Shown here one piece after another: positions 55,014 through 63,128 of a stretch of 64,000 bases of DNA (the stretch's first letter is position 1; each line of letters opens with the position of its first letter). A model generated the notes under the pieces. That model did not search any database. It had not been told where the DNA came from and worked only from the letters and a program-made list of their open reading frames with translations. A program made the translations under genes and the position numbers. This DNA comes from Syntrophales bacterium (lineage in GTDB: Bacteria; Desulfobacterota; Syntrophia; Syntrophales; UBA2210), in contig JALNXD010000004.1 of NCBI GenBank assembly GCA_023230565.1, positions 1 through 64,000 of the forward strand, in the 5' to 3' direction.

Positions 55014-55061
55014 GAGAAATAGATCAAAAATTCAATCAGCTCTCCGCATTCTTCAGGGTGC

Positions 55062-55154
55062 TAATCGGGGACGGGTTCACATTTCACGAATGGTCTTTTG
55101 AAATGAGACGGGTGAAATGTGAACCCGTCCCCGATTAAGGACGTCCCCGATTAG
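55062..55154. repeat. REP-like element, family A copy 5, complete inverted pair
   Basis: A 26-bp arm (55062-55087) beginning TAATCGGGGACGGGTTCAC is perfectly inverted at 55112-55137, with a 24-bp loop. A further inverted edge ACGTCCCCGATTA (55141-55153) follows. The last TTA is the archease stop codon on the minus strand. The element can form a long cruciform or RNA hairpin and may also end transcription from both flanking genes. Confidence 0.85.
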
Positions 55155-55570
55155 AGGTCGAAGATGATGCGAGCCGTCCATCCCGTTTTGTCCTTACGGA
55201 TGTCGAGCTGATGGTAGGTTGCCCCTTTGACGGTCGTATTGATGGGGTGGTGGCCTGCATCGTAGGTCTCGCCCTCCGCCGTCGCCTCAAGGCGGCTGCC
55301 TTCGAGCGATTCAATCGTGAATTTACGGAAAAGCAGTCTCTCCGTATCGAAAAGAAAGTTCAGTTCGTTCAGCCATCCGATGAGGAGCTCCTCCATGCAG
55401 CCGGCCTGAAGGGAGATCCGTTGGGAGGTCTTCGGGTCGATCGTTTCTGAATCGGTGACGATCGCGGTAAAGGCCTCCGCCGCATGGACGAAGAGGGCCT
55501 TGAGGTCTTTTCCGTATACTTCCACCCCCTCATCGCCCGTGTGATCGATAAAACGGAATTTATTTCCCAT
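55151..55570 (-). CDS. Archease
   Basis: A 139-residue archease-family protein. FRFIDHTGDEGVEVYGKDLKALFVHAAEAF is the N-terminal motif with the metal-binding Asp/His residues. GWLNELNFLFDTERLLFRKF follows, and TVKGATYHQLDIRKDKTGWTARIIFDL ends the protein. Archease activates the RNA ligase RtcB by promoting its guanylylation and multiple turnover. It lies 21 bp after rtcB in the same operon, and its stop codon is part of a family A repeat. Confidence 0.94.
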   Translation of the reverse strand: MGNKFRFIDHTGDEGVEVYGKDLKALFVHAAEAFTAIVTDSETIDPKTSQRISLQAGCMEELLIGWLNELNFLFDTERLLFRKFTIESLEGSRLEATAEGETYDAGHHPINTTVKGATYHQLDIRKDKTGWTARIIFDL

Positions 55571-55591
55571 ATAGAGTACCTTCCGGCCGCG

Positions 55592-57046
55592 TCAGCCCTT
55601 TATTACCGCTATCGGCACGAGCTTTGCGACCTTTTTGCCGATTCCCGCGTTGTGCAGAACATTCACGACGTTGTCCACGTCCTTGTAGGCCTCGGATATT
55701 TCCTCCACCAGGGTTCGCCTGCTGGCGCCCTTGACAAAAATTCCCCTGTCCTCCATTTCCCGTTCGATCGCCCTGCCTTTAGCCGCCTTTTTTGCCTGAT
55801 GGCGGCTCATGACCCGGCCCGCGCCGTGGCAGGCGGAGCCGAAGGTTTCTTCATATGCCTGCCGAGTTCCTGTCAGCACGTAAGAACAGCGGCCCATATC
55901 GCCCGGGACCAGGACCGGCTGACCGATCGCGCGGTAATCTTCCGGGATATCCCGGTGGCCGGGCGGAAAGGCCCGTGTGGCGCCTTTCCGGTGGACGCAG
56001 AGGCGCATCTTCTTTCCGTTCCATTCGTGGCTTTCCACTTTGGCGATATTATGGCAGACGTCGTATACCAGCGCAAGCCCGAGCGCGCGGCCGCTCACAC
56101 GGAAGACCTCCTCGAAGCTTTCCTTCGTCCAGTGCATTATCATCTGCCGGTTTACAAAGGCGAAATTGGCGGCGGCGGCCATGGCGGCAAGATAGTCCTT
56201 GCCTTCCTTCGAGTTCACCGGCGCGCAGCAGAGCTGCTTGTCCGGAAGTTCTATTCCGTGCCGGCGGGAGGCGGCGAGCATCACCGATAAATAGTCGTCG
56301 CAGACCTGGTGTCCCAGGCCGCGCGATCCCGTATGGACCAGCACCGTCACCTGATCCTGCGCAAGACCCATGGATGAAGCCGCCTGCCTATCGAAGATCT
56401 CCGCCACATAGCCCACTTCCACGAAGTGGTTGCCCGAACCCACCGTTCCCAGCTGAGCTTCCCCCCGTTTCATGGCCTTTTCGCTTACCTTCGACGAATC
56501 GGCGCCGGGTATGCGGCCTTCCTCTTCGATGTGCAATCTGTCTTCGGCGGAGCCGAAACCCCTTTCCAGGGCCCAGTCGACGCCTTTTTCCATAACACGG
56601 ACGAGTTCCTTCCGGTCGAGCTTGAAATCCGTTCGCCGCGATCCCACCCCGGAGGGGATATTGGCGAAGAGTGTATTCGCCAGGGATTCGGCCTTTTTTG
56701 TGACATCCTTGCGGCTCAGTCCTGAGCGCAGCAGACGGACGCCTCAATTAATATCGTAACCGACCCCCCCGGGAGAAACGACGCCGCTTTCAGTATCAAA
56801 GGCGGCCACGCCTCCTATCGGAAACCCGTAGCCCCAGTGAATATCAGGCATCGCGATAGATTTGCCCACGATCCCCGGAAGCGTCGCCACATTGGCAACC
56901 TGCAGCAGGCTCTGGTCGCGACGGATATCTGTCACCATTTCCGCATCGGCATATACGAGCCCGTCAACCCGCATTTTTCCCTGCCGCGCAATCCGCCACC
57001 TGAATTCATCTATCCTGCGGATATCGATAGTTTCCTGACCGGCCAT
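55592..57046 (-). CDS. rtcB: RNA-splicing ligase RtcB, probable selenocysteine form
   Basis: A 484-residue RNA ligase joining 2',3'-cyclic-phosphate or 3'-phosphate ends to 5'-hydroxyl ends. The frame is interrupted only by TGA at 56744-56746, in GGVGYDIN-TGA-GVRLLRSGL. Residue 101 here equals the invariant metal-binding Cys of RtcB (Cys98 in Pyrococcus), with Asp98 three residues before it. All other catalytic residues are intact: GSGNHFVEV, VHTGSRGLGHQV, YDVCHNIAKVE, and the guanylylated His in HGAGRVMSR. Length is that of the family and no other lesion is seen. A hairpin follows the TGA. Selenocysteine insertion is therefore more likely than a nonsense mutation. An AGAGGA site precedes the ATG. 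Confidence 0.85.
56710..56730 (-). promoter_or_regulatory. SECIS-like hairpin in rtcB
   Basis: Starting 14 nt after the TGA, UGCGCUC pairs with GAGC(C)GCA, with one bulged C, closing an apical loop AGGACU that begins 21 nt after the TGA. The loop resembles AGGUCU of E. coli fdhF as I recall it, and the UGA-to-loop distance is within the usual bacterial range. Not folded computationally. Confidence 0.6.
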
Positions 57047-57419
57047 AGTAATGTCCTCTTTTAATGTTCTAATTTTTCATACTCATACTTTTATGGCGCC
57101 GTAAAAAGTCATTGTTTACCCTCCCTGGTGAAAGGCTGATGAAGGGGAAGGAAGCAACTGACCGTAGTGGCATGATAATCACCATCACCCTTCTCCCTCA
57201 AGAGAGAGGGAGTCTATATAGTTTACAACACCATCATACTTTAGAACTTGCACGAATCATACTCATAAAAACGGCTCTTCCGAAAATGGGAGAGATCCTG
57301 TATTTGTACATTATGCATCGGGACGTTGAATATAAGACTGTCAATCTTTTCTTTTATCAAATACAATATCAAAAGGTTGGAGCTCCCTCTGATCAGAAAA
57401 TTAAAGGACCGTCGGATAA
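57047..57419. other. Divergent intergenic region with a family D repeat
   Basis: It separates rtcB (minus) from the branching-enzyme gene (plus) and must hold both promoters, but no clear pair of boxes is seen. A family D repeat fills about 57090-57215. Confidence 0.5.
57090..57215 (+). repeat. Dispersed intergenic repeat, family D copy 2
   Basis: Blocks in order: CCGTAAAAAGTCATTG, TTTACCCTCCCTGG, GATGAAGGGGAAGG, GATAATCACCATCACCCTTC, and CTCCCTCAAGAGAGAGGGAG, a palindrome. The order matches copy 1 on the opposite strand. Confidence 0.6.
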
Positions 57420-59429
57420 ATGAAATTCAACATTGTACGAAACGACCCATGGCTCGAACCCTATTCCAGAGTAATTTCCTTTCGGCATGAACGGGCCCTG
57501 CGAAAAGAAAAAGAGCTGATCGCCGGGTATGCCAACCTCAAGGAATTTGCGTCGGGTCATCTTTTTTTCGGCATGCACAGGCAGCCGGATTCTTGGATTT
57601 TCCGGGAATGGGCCCCCAATGCAGAGAAGATCTTTCTGATAGGGGAGTTCACCGGATGGCGGGAAAAAGAGGAATTTCTCCTCACGAAGCGCGAGTACGG
57701 CATCTGGGAAATCCGTTTACCTTCCAATATTCTGAATCATGGCGACCTCTACCGCCTGTCGGTTCACTGGCCGGGGGGCAGGGGGGACAGGATACCGGCA
57801 TGGGCCAACCGTGTCGTGCAGGATTCTGAGACGCTGATCATGAATGCCCAGATATGGGCGCCCGATGAGCCATATGCCTGGAGGTACGGGAGAATAGAGA
57901 CAAAAAAGCGCTGCCCGCTGGTCTATGAAGCCCACGTGGGAATGGCCTCAGAAGAAGGAAGGGTCGCCACATACAGCGAATTCAGGCAGAACGTCCTTCC
58001 GCGAATCGAGGAAGGGGGATATAACACCATACAGCTGATGGCTGTTCAGGAGCACCCATATTACGGATCATTCGGCTACCACGTTTCCAGCTTTTTCGCC
58101 CCCTCTTCCCGCTTCGGCACACCGGAGGAACTCAAGGAACTTGTAGACGAAGCTCACCGCCGCAATATCGCCGTCATCATGGATCTGGTCCACTCCCATT
58201 CTGTCAAAAACGAGGTTGAGGGACTTGGCAGATTCGACGGCACTCCCTATCAGTACTTTCACATGGGATTCCGCCGGGAGCATATCGCCTGGGATTCCCT
58301 GTGCTTCAATTATGCAAAAAACGAGGTGATCCACTTCCTGCTCTCGAATGTCAGATACTGGCTCGAGGAATTCAAGTTCGACGGGTTCCGCTTTGACGGC
58401 GTCACCAGCATGCTCTACCTCGATCACGGCCTCTCACGCGATTTCACCAGCTATGACATGTACTTCGACGGCTATCAGGATGAAGATGCAATCACCTATC
58501 TGGCTCTGGCCAACAGAGTGGTCAAGCAAGTCGATCCCGGCGCCATGACGGTTGCCGAGGAAATGAGCGGTATGCCTGGACTTGCGGCGCCCTTTGAAGA
58601 CGGAGGCGTGGGATTCGACTACCGGCTTGCCATGGGAGTTCCGGACTACTGGATAAAAATAATAAAGGAGCGGTCCGATGAAACCTGGGACGTATCGGAG
58701 CTTTTTTACGAACTCACCAGAAAGAGGAACGACGAGAAAACGATAAGTTATGCCGAATCGCATGATCAGGCTCTGGTTGGGGACAAGGCCATAAGCTTCC
58801 GTCTTATGGACAAGGAGATGTACTTTCACATGAATTCGGAAAGCGACAATCCGATCATTGACAGGGGAATCGCGCTGCACAAGATGATCAGGCTGGTCAC
58901 TATCGCAACAGCCGGCGACGGGTACCTCAACTTCATGGGGAATGAATTCGGCCACCCTGAATGGATTGATTTCCCGCGGCAGGGCAACAGCTGGTCCTAT
59001 CATTATGCACGCAGGCAGTGGCATCTGGCCGATCATCCCGACCTCAGGTACAGATTTCTGCGTGCCTTCGATCGTGCGATGATAGATCTGGCCGCAAACG
59101 AGAGATTTCTCAGGGAACCGTTGCCCTACCTGATCGCAGCGAACCGTGGAGACCAGGTCCTTACCTTCAGACGGGGGACACTCGTCTTCGCCTTCAATTT
59201 CAATCCTCTTCGGTCATTTTCCGATTACGGGTTCGCCGTTGAACCGGGCGATTACCATATAGTCCTGAATACGGACTCCGGCAAATTCGGCGGCTGGGAA
59301 CTGGTAAATTCCGCCATCACATACCATGCCTTCCCGGAGATGTATACGGCGCCCCTGCACATGCTCAAGATCTACCTGCCCGCCCGATCGGCGCTGGTGT
59401 TTAAAAGACAGGTTACGGGTAATGGGTAA
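57420..59429 (+). CDS. 1,4-alpha-glucan branching enzyme (GH13, eukaryote-like type)
   Basis: A 669-residue GH13 enzyme. The N-terminal CBM48 domain contains FREWAPNAEKIFLIGEFTGW (about 60-79). The catalytic barrel has VIMDLVHSHS (region I), FRFDGVTSMLY with the nucleophile Asp (about 326), VAEEMSGMPG with the acid/base Glu (about 380), and YAESHDQALVGDK (region IV). It makes alpha-1,6 branches in glycogen. The sequence style is closer to eukaryotic branching enzymes than to the E. coli GlgB type. No other glycogen gene is nearby. Confidence 0.92.
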   Translation: MKFNIVRNDPWLEPYSRVISFRHERALRKEKELIAGYANLKEFASGHLFFGMHRQPDSWIFREWAPNAEKIFLIGEFTGWREKEEFLLTKREYGIWEIRLPSNILNHGDLYRLSVHWPGGRGDRIPAWANRVVQDSETLIMNAQIWAPDEPYAWRYGRIETKKRCPLVYEAHVGMASEEGRVATYSEFRQNVLPRIEEGGYNTIQLMAVQEHPYYGSFGYHVSSFFAPSSRFGTPEELKELVDEAHRRNIAVIMDLVHSHSVKNEVEGLGRFDGTPYQYFHMGFRREHIAWDSLCFNYAKNEVIHFLLSNVRYWLEEFKFDGFRFDGVTSMLYLDHGLSRDFTSYDMYFDGYQDEDAITYLALANRVVKQVDPGAMTVAEEMSGMPGLAAPFEDGGVGFDYRLAMGVPDYWIKIIKERSDETWDVSELFYELTRKRNDEKTISYAESHDQALVGDKAISFRLMDKEMYFHMNSESDNPIIDRGIALHKMIRLVTIATAGDGYLNFMGNEFGHPEWIDFPRQGNSWSYHYARRQWHLADHPDLRYRFLRAFDRAMIDLAANERFLREPLPYLIAANRGDQVLTFRRGTLVFAFNFNPLRSFSDYGFAVEPGDYHIVLNTDSGKFGGWELVNSAITYHAFPEMYTAPLHMLKIYLPARSALVFKRQVTGNG

Positions 59430-59572
59430 CAGGTAATAGGCCACAGGTAATAACTCATACCCCATACCCCATCGTTTATCACCCATTACCGTAAATACAT
59501 TCCACACCCCATTTACTCGCATCATTCTTCTGATAGCATAAAAAATAACGACTTTTCAGGAGAAAGTGAACA

Positions 59573-60721
59573 ATGGACCGCATTACAACCGACGATCTCA
59601 AGAGACTTGCTGAAACAAGGAACGGACCCTGCATTTCAATATTTATGCCCGCCAGCCGCATCGATCCGGATGAAAATCGTATACGATATAAAAACCTGTT
59701 CAGACAGACAGAAAATATGATGACCGAGCTGCGTGACGGTATAGATGTGCAGGAACAGATGGCACCTGCCGGAAAGTTGTTGGATGACCGTGTCTTCTGG
59801 CAGCATCAGAGTGACGGGCTTGCGCTTTTTTTAGAAGAGGGCGAGCTCTTCACTTACCGGCTTCCCGTTTCCTTTGAAACGTTGGCGGTCGTTTCGGACC
59901 GGTTTCATATTAAACCCCTGATCCAGTTCGTAACGAGCGATTCGCCATTTTACCTCCTGGCATTGAGCCAGGGAAAGGTTCAACTCTTTGACTGCACTAT
60001 CCAGTCCATAGAAAAGGCTGAACAGAAGGGAATGCCGCAAAGTCTTCAGGAAGCGTTGAAATACGACGATCCGGAAAGGCAGCTTCAATTCCATACCGAG
60101 ACACAGGCCTGGGGAGGAAAAAGGACTGCGATGTTTCACGGTCACGGGGTCGGCATTGATGATTCCAAGGATCGGATTTCGAGATTTTTTCAGGAACTTG
60201 ACCGGTGGATCAGAGTATATGCCAATATGCACGACAGCAGGCGCCCCCTTGTAATTGCCGGAGTCGATTACCTTCTTCCCATTTACAGGGAAAGCAATTC
60301 CTATCCGCATCTGATAGAAGGAGGGATAATAGGCAATCCCGATGAGCTGGAGGAAAGAGAGCTCCATCGGAAGGCCTGGAAGTTACTTGAACCGCACCTG
60401 AAAAAAGATCGTGACAATGCCTCAGCAAGATACCGGGATCTCGCCGGAACCGGGAGGACTTCGGAAGATTTGAAGGATATAGTCCCGGCAGCGGCCTATG
60501 GCCGGGTCGACACTTTATTTGTGGCAAAAGGCGTTCAGCAGTGGGGCAGCTTCGACCCGACCGGCGTCAATCTGGAAATCCACGGGACCCAAAGACCGGG
60601 AGATGACGACCTGCTGGATTTGGCCGCTCTTCTGGCATTTACCAAAGGCGGAAAGGTATATGTGGAAGAGCGTGAAAATATCCCCGCCGACTCGGAGGTG
60701 GCCGCTTTGTTCCGTTTTTAA
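59573..60721 (+). CDS. baeRF-like protein (bacterial archaeo-eukaryotic release-factor fold)
   Basis: A 382-residue protein resembling the baeRF families, probably family 3 or 7. The N-terminus LKRLAETRNGPCISIFMPAS is typical, with a middle segment SPFYLLALSQGKVQLFD and a C-terminal eL30-like part VDTLFVAKGVQQWGSFDP. baeRF proteins are predicted to act at ribosomes, by analogy with eRF1 and Vms1, but few are studied. The ATG has a GGAG site. The HPF gene follows 103 bp later, supporting a ribosome-linked role. Confidence 0.7.
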   Translation: MDRITTDDLKRLAETRNGPCISIFMPASRIDPDENRIRYKNLFRQTENMMTELRDGIDVQEQMAPAGKLLDDRVFWQHQSDGLALFLEEGELFTYRLPVSFETLAVVSDRFHIKPLIQFVTSDSPFYLLALSQGKVQLFDCTIQSIEKAEQKGMPQSLQEALKYDDPERQLQFHTETQAWGGKRTAMFHGHGVGIDDSKDRISRFFQELDRWIRVYANMHDSRRPLVIAGVDYLLPIYRESNSYPHLIEGGIIGNPDELEERELHRKAWKLLEPHLKKDRDNASARYRDLAGTGRTSEDLKDIVPAAAYGRVDTLFVAKGVQQWGSFDPTGVNLEIHGTQRPGDDDLLDLAALLAFTKGGKVYVEERENIPADSEVAALFRF

Positions 60722-60824
60722 AGAAAAGAGCCAAATAGAATTAAAGGAAAACTGCCGGATCATTGCAGTGTGATTCAAGAGGGCAGCAGCTTTCTCCGGC
60801 AGATAGAAAGAACGGGGGTTTGCA

Positions 60825-61394
60825 ATGAGAGTTCCGCTGGAAATATCGTACAGGAATGTCGAAAAAACTGATTATATTGAAAACATGATTCGGGAAAAAA
60901 GTTCGAAGCTGGAACGCTTCAGCGATCACATAATAAGCTGCCGGGTGGCCGTTGAAAGATTGCACCGGCATCAGCAGACGGGTCAGCCATTTCGTGTCAG
61001 AATCGAGCTTTCCATCCCGCCGGGACACGAACTGGTCGCCGATAAGAATTCGACGGAAGGAAATATCCACAATACGCTTCCGATCGTGCTGAAAGACGCT
61101 TTCAGCGCTCTCGAGCGGCAGCTTAAAAAATTGGCGGAGCAGCAAAGAGGCAAAACCAAGAAGCATCCGGCCCAGGAAGCGAATGCCATGGTTTCCAGGA
61201 TGTTCAGAGATGAGAATTACGGGTTTATAAAATCGCTGGACGGACGGGACATCTATTTTCACCGGAACAGTGTAGTGAATAACGATTTCGATCGTCTTGA
61301 AGTGGGTACAGGGGTTCGCTTTGTTGAAGAAGAGGGGGATCGGGGCCCCCAGGCAAGCACTGTTCAGATCATCGATAAAACCGGCGCATTTTGA
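60825..61394 (+). CDS. Ribosome hibernation factor (HPF/RaiA) fused to cold-shock domain
   Basis: A 189-residue protein of two domains. Residues 1-115 are the HPF/RaiA fold (ISYRNVEKTDYIENMIREKSSKLERF, ELVADKNSTEGNIHNTLPIVLKDAFSALERQLKKL). Residues about 122-185 are a cold-shock-type domain (VSRMFRDENYGFIKSLDGRDIYFHRNSVV, GTGVRFVEEEGDRGPQASTVQ). HPF binds the 30S subunit in stress, and the CSD adds RNA binding. It has a GGGGG ribosome-binding site. Confidence 0.9.
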   Translation: MRVPLEISYRNVEKTDYIENMIREKSSKLERFSDHIISCRVAVERLHRHQQTGQPFRVRIELSIPPGHELVADKNSTEGNIHNTLPIVLKDAFSALERQLKKLAEQQRGKTKKHPAQEANAMVSRMFRDENYGFIKSLDGRDIYFHRNSVVNNDFDRLEVGTGVRFVEEEGDRGPQASTVQIIDKTGAF

Positions 61395-61420
61395 ACGTTC
61401 CGGCGCCTTCCATGTCACTC

Positions 61421-61825
61421 TTACGTTCCGCTCATCCATCCGATATAGCGCAGGATAATGGCAGCCACAAGGATTGCGAGGAGTACCCAGAAAAACGCCC
61501 CCAGCGCTCTTTTCGCCGATTTCCTTTTGATGGCCCTTTTATCGGCGTCGATCAATTCGACTGTCGATTCTTCCGGCTCCGGCACAGTGGCCGCCGCGAT
61601 AATGAGTATCGCTATGAGTCCCACTAGAACGAAGGGCAGCCAGGCGGTTCCCCAGAGGGCGGGACCCGCAGGCACAAGCCAGATGCCGCCGGCCCACGAG
61701 GCGAGCAGGAGAATTGCAAACAATTCGACAATTCCCCAGGGGCTCCTCAGGCGAAATACGGCAATGAACAGGGCGGTGAATACCAGGGCGACAAAGAGGG
61801 CGAAAAAGAAATGGATAAAATACAT
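61421..61825 (-). CDS. Hypothetical membrane protein
   Basis: A 134-residue protein with about four hydrophobic segments (5-25, 33-50, 62-80, 109-127). A charged cytoplasmic-type loop (VELIDADKRAIKRKSAKRAL) lies before the last. No family is recognised. It converges on the HPF gene with 26 bp between stops and lies 24 bp after the DUF2267 gene, likely in the same transcript. Confidence 0.65.
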   Translation of the reverse strand: MYFIHFFFALFVALVFTALFIAVFRLRSPWGIVELFAILLLASWAGGIWLVPAGPALWGTAWLPFVLVGLIAILIIAAATVPEPEESTVELIDADKRAIKRKSAKRALGAFFWVLLAILVAAIILRYIGWMSGT

Positions 61826-61849
61826 AAAATTCCTCCTCTTAATCTTTTT

Positions 61850-62221
61850 TCACTTTTCCATCCATAATTCCTCATATTCGTCAGGAAGATGGGAACCCAG
61901 ATATTCAAGTTCTCCCGGTGTAATCGCTTCTCTTACAACTGCCATGACGGCCTGCGCGGTTTCGGCGCCCCGTCCCTGGCGCATACCTGCCCGTGCCCCG
62001 ACTCTTTTGTAAAATTCTTCAAGATTATAGCGGTCATTATCAATTCTCTTCAGAATAAATTTTTTTAATTGAGCAGGAAGCTGCGCCGCGAATTTTTCTC
62101 TTTCCGTTCTGTAAAGCCGTTCACCCAGAGTTTCAAGGCAAGCCTCGATTATTTTGAGGGCTTGTTCTTGTGAAACATCCAGGCGATCCTGGACCCGTAT
62201 GACGAAATCATCGTAATTCAT
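61850..62221 (-). CDS. DUF2267 family protein
   Basis: A 123-residue protein matching DUF2267: FVIRVQDRLDVSQEQALKIIEACLETLGERLYRTEREKFAAQLPAQLKKFIL, then LEEFYKRVGARAGM and VREAITPGELEYLGSHLPDEYEELW. The family is frequent in stress-linked clusters but its role is unknown. A GGGAGGGG lies before the ATG. Confidence 0.88.
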   Translation of the reverse strand: MNYDDFVIRVQDRLDVSQEQALKIIEACLETLGERLYRTEREKFAAQLPAQLKKFILKRIDNDRYNLEEFYKRVGARAGMRQGRGAETAQAVMAVVREAITPGELEYLGSHLPDEYEELWMEK

Positions 62222-62420
62222 GGATATGAACCCCTCCCTGGCAAATAGTTCATGGCTTGGCTGTGCGATGAAAGCGGGCAGCAGTGTTCTATTTTATTTC
62301 TCTGCACACAAGTCTTTTTGATGGGAACCGGCAGGTACATTGTACGATCACCGGTCCGCTCCGGAAGTGTAAGGAAAAACCGGCGCCTGCACTGTGACAG
62401 GCGCCGGTAGTCTGTAATTT

Positions 62421-63050
62421 CTATCTGTTCTGCGGATGAGTTGTTGTTGATGGACTTCTTTGAGTCTGCTGCTCTTTCGGCTGGACTGCTGATGGAGTTC
62501 TCTCTATCTGCATTGAACCCTTTTCCGGCATTTCCTGTCCGTAGTAACTGTAAACCTCTTTCTCGAATTCGGCATCCCCGATTCTTTGCTGCCATTCATC
62601 TTTTGCAAAAGACGGAGCCTGCTCAAGCTTGCTTTTATCTATACCCTGCAGAACAAGGGTATCATCTGCCATGTTGATTCGGGCGACCTTGAAAGGAACC
62701 GGTATCAGATTTTCGCCGATTCCCAGGACACCGCCGCGCGATATCATTACATACTGTACTCGGCCGTCCGCACTGATGAGGACGTCTTCCACTTCACCAA
62801 GCTCTTCACCCTGTTCGCTTTTGACATTAAAATCAATTATGTTACTTGCGCGATAGGTCTGGCCTGGACCCGTCATCATCTGCCCGCCTGCGGCCTGACC
62901 CTGCATTTTTTGGCCCGTTGCGGTGGTCTCTTGCTTCATCTGCTCTCCCGCAGCTGCACCTTTCGCCTTTTCATCTGCCGCATATGCCTGGGTGCCGATG
63001 AACATACACACCATCATCATGACTGCAAAAAGTGTAATCAATTTTTTCAT
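62421..63050 (-). CDS. PRC-barrel domain exported protein
   Basis: A 209-residue protein with a signal peptide (about 1-25, ending TQAYA-A). A PRC-barrel domain follows (about 60-135: YRASNIIDFNVKSEQGEELGEVEDVLISADGRVQYVMIS), then a Gln-rich tail. Its C-terminal segment DEWQQRIGDAEFEKEVYSYYG is shared with the neighbour at 63129-63680, so the two are tandem paralogues. The ATG at 63050 is spaced better from GGAG than the one at 63056. The role is unknown; the domain may bind partners or the envelope. Confidence 0.85.
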   Translation of the reverse strand: MKKLITLFAVMMMVCMFIGTQAYAADEKAKGAAAGEQMKQETTATGQKMQGQAAGGQMMTGPGQTYRASNIIDFNVKSEQGEELGEVEDVLISADGRVQYVMISRGGVLGIGENLIPVPFKVARINMADDTLVLQGIDKSKLEQAPSFAKDEWQQRIGDAEFEKEVYSYYGQEMPEKGSMQIERTPSAVQPKEQQTQRSPSTTTHPQNR

Positions 63051-63128
63051 AATCATTTCTCCTTTTTCACTGTTTTTATTAACTTTAATATCTTTTGAAT
63101 AGTGTACTTTGTGTGCCGAATATTTTTC

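Noticed and set aside
55855..56595. 246-residue plus-strand ORF opposite rtcB
   Set aside because: Pro/Arg/Ser-rich translation typical of a shadow of a GC-rich gene; no domain.
56744..57046. A separate short gene for the N-terminal part of RtcB, and rtcB as a plain pseudogene
   Set aside because: The two parts are in the same frame, interrupted only by TGA at a conserved Cys codon, with no other lesion. One Sec-containing gene is the simpler reading, though a fresh nonsense mutation cannot be excluded from sequence alone.
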